From assembly GCA_017353855.1 (NCBI GenBank), contig JAFMSA010000098.1, positions 1 to 10,369 on the forward strand: a stretch of DNA of 10,369 nucleotides, written 5' to 3'. Positions 6,596 through 10,369 of this stretch are shown here, piece after piece. How positions within the stretch are numbered: the stretch's first letter is position 1; every line of letters begins with the position of its first letter. Source of the DNA: Alphaproteobacteria bacterium. Its GTDB lineage: Bacteria; Pseudomonadota; Alphaproteobacteria; ATCC43930; CGMCC-115725. The position numbers were made by a program, and so were the translations under genes. Below the pieces are notes generated by a model. It made no database searches and was not told the origin of the DNA. It worked only from the letters and a program-made list of their open reading frames with translations.

Positions 6596-6724
6596 TCACC
6601 CTTTCGTGGCCCCGGCGGTCAGGCCGGAAATGTAGTAGTCCATCAAAAACGCGTAGATGAAGGGCCACGGTGCGGCGCCCAGCAGCGCCCCCGTCATGCT
6701 CTGGCCCCTTACGACGTCAACCAT
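6596..6724 (-). pseudogene. C-terminal remnant of a MalG-type sugar ABC permease (42-codon frame)
   Basis: The 42-residue frame ends in YYISGLTAGATKG, which matches the highly conserved C-terminal end of MalG-family permeases (consensus about QRYFVxGLTAGAVKG). It is preceded by a hydrophobic helix (residues 12-28) corresponding to the last membrane segment. The spacing from GALLGA to the following proline looks about five residues shorter than usual, hinting at a small internal deletion. The rest of the permease, normally about 280 residues, is absent: upstream codons in this frame are Arg/Gly-rich and unrelated. The frame has its own ATG at 6724 and a near-perfect Shine-Dalgarno, so it may still be translated as a small membrane peptide that couples ribosomes to the ATPase three bases downstream. 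The alternative reading is a small functional protein, but the match to the permease tail argues for a remnant. Confidence 0.65.
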
Positions 6725-6733
6725 CCCCCCAAA

Positions 6734-6742
6734 ACCTCCTTT
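6734..6742 (-). promoter_or_regulatory. Near-perfect Shine-Dalgarno before the permease remnant
   Basis: The minus strand reads AAAGGAGGT, with the GGAGG core 10 bases before the ATG at 6724. It is the strongest ribosome site in the window and sits before a truncated gene. This suggests that it originally belonged to the first gene of the operon and was joined to the permease tail by deletion. Confidence 0.6.
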
Positions 6743-6980
6743 CTCCGACGCCGTCAGACTTCGCCGCGGTCGTCGATAACCCTGACCGGCCGTTTCGCAT
6801 GATTTGGGCGCACTAACCGCACGCCGCCGTCTCACATCCGCGCGAAACCCCCGACCTCGGAGACGACCCTGTCCAGGTGTCTCGCTACCGCCACGGACGC
6901 ACCATGCCACCGGGCCGGCAACCGACGGCGGGGCTGTTCGGTATCATAGCTCTTTCGAGCGAGGTGACATTCGCTTCGTT

Positions 6981-6994
6981 TCGCTCCGGAGCGA
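6981..6994. repeat. Perfect 14-base palindrome
   Basis: TCGCTCCGGAGCGA is fully self-complementary. It lies about 260 bases upstream of the permease remnant on the minus strand, where a regulator of the sugar operon could bind. GC-rich palindromes are not rare in such genomes, so function is uncertain. Confidence 0.3.
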
Positions 6995-7096
6995 GCGCAA
7001 ACCGTCCGCAGAGGGGCGGTCCGCACCGGGGTCTGGTTTCGCCAGCGTCGCACTATTGTACCGCAGGGACGCGGAATTGCTTCATCAATTTTGTGG

Positions 7097-9034
7097 TTAC
7101 CGGGGCGCGTCTTTGGCGGCCGGGCTGAAAATTCCGGCATCATCGGGACGGCCGCCGCGCCGTCGTTCGAGTTCGTGAGCGTAGCGGCGCAACGCATAGG
7201 CTTCGCTGAGATAGCCGATGATCCGGCGATCCTCCTTGTTGTCGACGACCGCAAGGATTTCCTGCGCCGCTCGGCTAAACCGGTCGAGGGCTGTGCGAAG
7301 GTTGTCTCCAGGCAGCAGAAATGCCGCAGGCTTGGCAACGAGCTCTCCGACAGTCCTCCCCGTGTCGGCAAGCTCCGGCCCGGTCCCCTCGGTGGGATCG
7401 AGGACGCCGTTCAGCCGCCCATCCTCGTCGACGACGAAGACCTGTTTGGTGCTGCCCATCGGAAAACGTCGGCGCAGCTCGTCGATCGGCAGTTCCGCGG
7501 CGATCACGGACGGGTCGCGCCGCATCATGGGGCCGACCAGAAGCTCGTTGATCCAGCCAACATCCTCGGGACTGCGGATCGTCAATCCGCGCAGGTGAAA
7601 ACGCCATGTCGCGAAGGAATACCCGAACCAGTGGCGTACCGCCATCGCTGCAGTCACCACCCCGACCATCACGCCGATCGTCGCCTTAAAGTCGCCCGTC
7701 GTTTCAAGCACGATCATAATCATCGTGATCGGAGCGCCGACGATCGCCGCCGCAACAGCCCCCATCCCGACAAGGGTATAGATCAACGGATCCGAAGCCA
7801 GATGCGGGACCAGGCCCGTAAGCAGGGCGCCGATCAGGCTGCCGAACAGGCTGCCGAGGAAAAGCGATGTGCTGAACAACCCGCCGCGAAAGCCGGAACC
7901 GATCGACACCGCCGATGCGGTGATTTTTGCGACGATCAGCCCCGCAAGATAACGAAGTTCGAACCCCGAATGCACAAGGTGCAGAATCCCGCCATGACCG
8001 CTTCCAAGGATCTGGGGGAAGAAAAAGGCGAGGCTCCCAATTACGCCACCGCCGACGACCGGTCGTGCCCAGCGCGGCGCCGCCTGCCAGCGAAACAACG
8101 CCTCGGTCCAGGTAACCCCCTTCATGATCAGGATGCCGAGCCCGGCCGCTGCTAAGCCCAGGCCGAAAAAAGCGAAATAATCGGGGGCCGCAATGGTGAC
8201 CTCATGTCCTATCACAAAGATCGGGTTTGAGCCGACCAGGCCGCGAACGACCAGTGCGCCGGTCAAGGCGGCTACCCCGACAGGCGCCAGGGTCTGCAGC
8301 GTGTATGTGCCGATAATCAGCTCGAAAGCGTAGAAGGCGCCGGTCAACGGCGCGTTGAACGCGGCGGCGATCGCGCCCGCGGCGCCGCAGCCGACCAGGG
8401 TGCGGACATCGTCGCGGCGCAATTCGGCCCACCTTCCGAACCGCGAAGCAAGCGCGGCGCCGAGCTGTGTATATGCGGCCTCGAGACCGACAGAGGCGCC
8501 AAACCCGCCCGAGAGCACGGTGACCGCGACGAGCCCGAGGCTGTCGCCAACCGACATTCGGCCGCCGAAGAGTGCGTTTGCCTCGATCGCGTCCACCACT
8601 TCGCGCGGTCGCCAGCGCCGCAGCAGCATCGCAGTCACGCCGACGACAAGACCGCCGAGAATCGGCATGAGCAACACGCGGGTCTGAGAGAGCTCGACGT
8701 CGCTGACATGCTGCTCCGGCCGGACGACAAAAGCAGCCAAGCGTACCCAGTCGAGCAGCTGGTCGATCAAGATTACACTGATGCCCGCCGCGCCACCGGC
8801 GCACAGAGCGAGCGCGAGCAGGAAGAGTTCGCTGTCGCGCAATCGCGCCTCGACTCGGCGGACCCCCGCCGGTGCGGTGTCCCGCCGCTCTGCCTCGCTG
8901 GTGGGTGATATCTCGGCCACCCCTGTCGGATAGGCGAGTTGACGCAAGGTGGCAAGAGCTCGGCGGCCCGCGTGAAGCGCTCGAAGCAGCTGCTGCTCAG
9001 CGGCAGCCCCTTTACTCCCCTGGAACACGCGCAC
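7097..9034 (-). CDS. CLC-family anion transporter with C-terminal CBS domains
   Basis: A 645-residue inner-membrane protein: a CLC core (about 68-470) followed by two CBS-like units (about 500-550 and 562-615), which in other CLC proteins bind nucleotides and modulate transport. CLC hallmarks are GLEAA (183-187), equivalent to GREGP with the external gating Glu185; FNAPLTG (226-232); and GSGFRGGLFS (379-388), equivalent to the GxFxP region. Two features are atypical. The GSGIP chloride-binding motif is replaced by sequence near REVVDAIEAN (144-153). The internal proton glutamate of E. coli ClcA (Glu203) aligns with Leu239, next to the conserved Glu238. The GASVGLEAAYTQ pattern resembles the SycA-like bacterial subgroup (recollection, not checked). 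The start is uncertain: the GTG at 9034 lacks a ribosome site and overlaps the upstream small gene by 23 bases. The first ~60 residues are poorly conserved-looking, and a later GTG at residue 39 is possible. Confidence 0.9.
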   Translation of the reverse strand: MRVFQGSKGAAAEQQLLRALHAGRRALATLRQLAYPTGVAEISPTSEAERRDTAPAGVRRVEARLRDSELFLLALALCAGGAAGISVILIDQLLDWVRLAAFVVRPEQHVSDVELSQTRVLLMPILGGLVVGVTAMLLRRWRPREVVDAIEANALFGGRMSVGDSLGLVAVTVLSGGFGASVGLEAAYTQLGAALASRFGRWAELRRDDVRTLVGCGAAGAIAAAFNAPLTGAFYAFELIIGTYTLQTLAPVGVAALTGALVVRGLVGSNPIFVIGHEVTIAAPDYFAFFGLGLAAAGLGILIMKGVTWTEALFRWQAAPRWARPVVGGGVIGSLAFFFPQILGSGHGGILHLVHSGFELRYLAGLIVAKITASAVSIGSGFRGGLFSTSLFLGSLFGSLIGALLTGLVPHLASDPLIYTLVGMGAVAAAIVGAPITMIMIVLETTGDFKATIGVMVGVVTAAMAVRHWFGYSFATWRFHLRGLTIRSPEDVGWINELLVGPMMRRDPSVIAAELPIDELRRRFPMGSTKQVFVVDEDGRLNGVLDPTEGTGPELADTGRTVGELVAKPAAFLLPGDNLRTALDRFSRAAQEILAVVDNKEDRRIIGYLSEAYALRRYAHELERRRGGRPDDAGIFSPAAKDAPR

Positions 9035-9293
9035 CCGGTGAGCCGGTGCGTTCGAGCCCCGGACAGCGTTGCTCGGCGGATGTGCTCGCCTCTCCTTCCT
9101 GCGTGCGCTCGGCGGTCTGCACCTTCGCGACCCGACTGATACCGGCCCCTTGAACCAAATTCGCCAACTGGCTGTGTTGCGGCCCCTTAGCGGGCTTTAC
9201 AGGTGACGGCAGTGAGAATGGGCTTTCAGCCGAAAGATCCTGCGAGAGGCCGACCCAGAACGCCAGCGCCAGGGCGACTGAAAGAATATGCAT
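9012..9293 (-). CDS. Small putative secreted protein, function unknown
   Basis: A 93-codon frame that I do not recognise. It begins with a credible signal peptide: a hydrophobic core at residues 3-16 (ILSVALALAFWVGL) and a possible cleavage site after SA at 21-22, though the n-region lacks the usual Lys or Arg. The remainder is polar and rich in Ser, Pro, Glu and Gly with no obvious fold, plus one cysteine near the C-terminus. AGGAG lies 9 bases before the ATG, which supports translation. It starts 44 bases after the OmpA/MotB-like gene and its end overlaps the annotated start of the CLC gene by 23 bases, so it could be part of one operon with translational coupling. The C-terminal third is unconvincing as protein, so it may be a poorly conserved gene. 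Confidence 0.5.
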   Translation of the reverse strand: MHILSVALALAFWVGLSQDLSAESPFSLPSPVKPAKGPQHSQLANLVQGAGISRVAKVQTAERTQEGEASTSAEQRCPGLERTGSPGARVPGE

Positions 9294-9302
9294 GCGAAGG
9301 TT

Positions 9303-9307
9303 CTCCT
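9303..9307 (-). promoter_or_regulatory. Ribosome binding site of the small secreted protein
   Basis: AGGAG on the minus strand, 9 bases before the ATG at 9293. It is the main reason to accept this short frame as a gene. Confidence 0.5.
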
Positions 9308-9337
9308 AAGAGACGACAACTCCATCAGCGGTCACGG

Positions 9338-10369
9338 TCATCGCTCGGTCAGTTTTAGCTCGATGCGGCGATTGTGCCGGTAAGCGTCTTCGTTATTGCC
9401 CGGGTCGAGCGGCTGCTTATCCGCGAAACCGGCTGCGGAGAGTCGCTCAGCGGGTATTCCCTGATCAATCGCGAACTGCACAACCGATATCGCGCGGGCG
9501 GTCGACAATTCCCAATTCGACGGAAACTGGGGGGTGCTGATCGGGCGGTGATCGGTATGTCCATCCACCCGCAATATCCAGTTGATGTCCGGCGGGATTT
9601 TGGCGGCAATCTCCTTCAGCGCCATGATGACCGGGCGGAGCCGTTTTTTGGCATCATCGCCGAGTTGGGCGCTTCCCGGGGAGAACAGCACCTCGGACTG
9701 GAACACGAAGCGGTCGCCGACAACGCGGATATCCGGCCGATCCCCGATGATCTCGCGCAACCGGCCGAAAAACTCGGACCGGTAGCGCGCCAGCTCCTCG
9801 ACTTTGTTGACGAGCGCCATGTTGAGCCGCCTGCCGAGATCGACAATCTGCCCCTGCTGTTCCTTGACCTTAGCCTCGGAGACCTGGAGCGCTGCTGCGA
9901 TCTTTGACAGCTGCTCGCGCAAGCTGGCGATCTGGGCATTCAAATCTTGGACCTGGGCAAAGGCTAGGCGACTGGTCTCCTTCTCCGCGTTCAGCGCCTG
10001 CTCTGCCCGTTCGGCGCGGCCGCCCAAGTCGCGGATGCGGACGTCGCCGGCATCGACCTGTTTTTGTGCGAGCGAGGTCTTTTCCTGCTCGGAAGCGAGG
10101 CGGCCTTCGAGTTCGCGTAACTTGCCCGTCAGCTCATCACGTTCGGTAAGCACACTCGTGAGCTGCGAGGACAGTCTGGCCGAGCCGGCGCGCAGCTGCT
10201 CGCTGGTACGTCGCTCCGAGGAGAGCTGGTTCGCCAACTCATTGACCTGCTGCTGCAGTTTCTGCAGAGCCTGGTCTCGCCCGGACAGGGCAATACCCAA
10301 ATAGAACTGGCCCGCGGTGAATACCAGTAGGATAAAAATGATGACCATCAACAGCTGGGCCAGTGCGTC
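9338..10369 (-). CDS. OmpA/MotB-like peptidoglycan-binding protein with coiled coil, 5' end outside window
   Basis: 343 residues are visible and the frame stays open to the right edge. The first visible residues (DALAQLL) run straight into a membrane segment, MVIIFILLVFTAGQFYLGI (8-26), so the true start is a short way beyond the window. Next comes a long, Gln/Glu/Leu-rich coiled coil (about 30-196). The C-terminal OmpA-like domain (about 215-343) contains VDGHTD (268-273), SNWELSTARA, GFADKQP and NRRIELKL, including the Asp and Arg positions that bind diaminopimelate in OmpA and MotB domains. The layout suggests an inner-membrane protein spanning the periplasm to hold peptidoglycan. Proteins of this form are often encoded beside a MotA/TolQ/ExbB-type proton channel in alphaproteobacteria; such a partner, if present, would lie to the right. 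The visible helix lacks the MotB-type Asp in its core. The small secreted protein and CLC genes follow on the same strand. Confidence 0.9.
   Translation of the reverse strand, partial: DALAQLLMVIIFILLVFTAGQFYLGIALSGRDQALQKLQQQVNELANQLSSERRTSEQLRAGSARLSSQLTSVLTERDELTGKLRELEGRLASEQEKTSLAQKQVDAGDVRIRDLGGRAERAEQALNAEKETSRLAFAQVQDLNAQIASLREQLSKIAAALQVSEAKVKEQQGQIVDLGRRLNMALVNKVEELARYRSEFFGRLREIIGDRPDIRVVGDRFVFQSEVLFSPGSAQLGDDAKKRLRPVIMALKEIAAKIPPDINWILRVDGHTDHRPISTPQFPSNWELSTARAISVVQFAIDQGIPAERLSAAGFADKQPLDPGNNEDAYRHNRRIELKLTER

Larger units (their letters stand above)
6725..7096. other. Non-coding stretch upstream of the ABC remnant
   Basis: 372 bases between the permease remnant and the stop of the CLC gene, with no convincing coding frame on either strand. 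It holds a perfect 14-base palindrome, TCGCTCCGGAGCGA (6981-6994), and a stem-loop, ACCGTCC/GGGCGGT (7001-7020), with one G-T pair. Either could be an operator or part of a terminator for the CLC operon, but neither is followed by a T-run. On the minus strand, TATGAT (6943-6948) and TACAAT (7055-7060) resemble -10 boxes, but neither has a good -35 at proper spacing. If the deletion model is right, this stretch contains the old operon promoter. Confidence 0.4.

Noticed and set aside
7055..7088. TACAAT and TTGATG on the minus strand as a sigma-70 promoter for the ABC remnant
   Set aside because: The two boxes are 22 bases apart, too far for a normal promoter, and no better pair was found.
7071..7093. 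Hairpin AATTG/CAATT just after the CLC stop as a terminator
   Set aside because: Weak, A-T-rich stem extended only by G-T pairs, and no T-run follows on the minus strand.
6832..7371. Minus-strand 179-codon frame covering the non-coding stretch and the CLC 3' end
   Set aside because: Half overlaps the CLC gene in another frame, the composition is Arg/Ser-rich, and I see no ribosome site or domain. A transposase fragment was considered but no catalytic motif or terminal repeat is present.
7091..8155. Long plus-strand open frame (354 codons) opposite the CLC gene
   Set aside because: The product is His/Arg/Asp-rich low-complexity sequence with no domain, and the minus strand encodes an unmistakable CLC protein. 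It is a shadow frame.

Overview
The window looks like chromosomal DNA from a GC-rich alphaproteobacterium, possibly Rhodospirillales-like. This rests on high-GC coding, a seven-iron ferredoxin next to a CarD-type regulator, and an OmpA/MotB-like protein with an N-terminal membrane anchor. The species cannot be named from the sequence. No RNA gene, CRISPR array, insertion sequence or phage gene was found.

Left end (1-1813, minus strand): two glycan-assembly genes run off the left edge. One is a soluble GT-B-type glycosyltransferase resembling the CgeB/Glyco_trans_1_2 group. The other is the start of a membrane GT-C (PMT/ArnT, GT39-like) glycosyltransferase. A short region with an imperfect hairpin separates them from the divergent plus-strand genes.

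Plus-strand block (1974-4400): a TerB-like protein, seven-iron ferredoxin FdxA, CarD-family RNA polymerase-binding regulator, and a metallophosphoesterase-fold protein. The last is the most unusual gene here: nearly every metal-binding motif is altered while the fold signature remains, so it is probably a pseudoenzyme. It follows carD by 11 bases. The fdxA-carD gap holds a perfect 10-bp inverted repeat plus a third copy of the half-sequence.

Middle (4401-7096, minus strand): a short-chain dehydrogenase and a MalK/UgpC-type sugar ABC ATPase. Upstream of the ATPase lies a 42-codon frame matching only the C-terminal end of a MalG-type permease. It has its own ATG and a near-perfect Shine-Dalgarno. 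No complete permease or solute-binding protein is present, so this looks like a sugar-import operon collapsed by internal deletion.

Right end (7097-10369, minus strand, apparently one operon read leftward): an OmpA/MotB-like coiled-coil envelope protein (5' end beyond the window), a small putative secreted protein, and a CLC-type anion transporter with C-terminal CBS domains. The CLC protein keeps the external gating glutamate, but has Leu at the internal proton-glutamate position and lacks the GSGIP motif.

Overall this is mostly housekeeping and envelope content. The points most worth a second look are the degenerate phosphoesterase beside carD, the ABC operon remnant, and the atypical CLC transporter.
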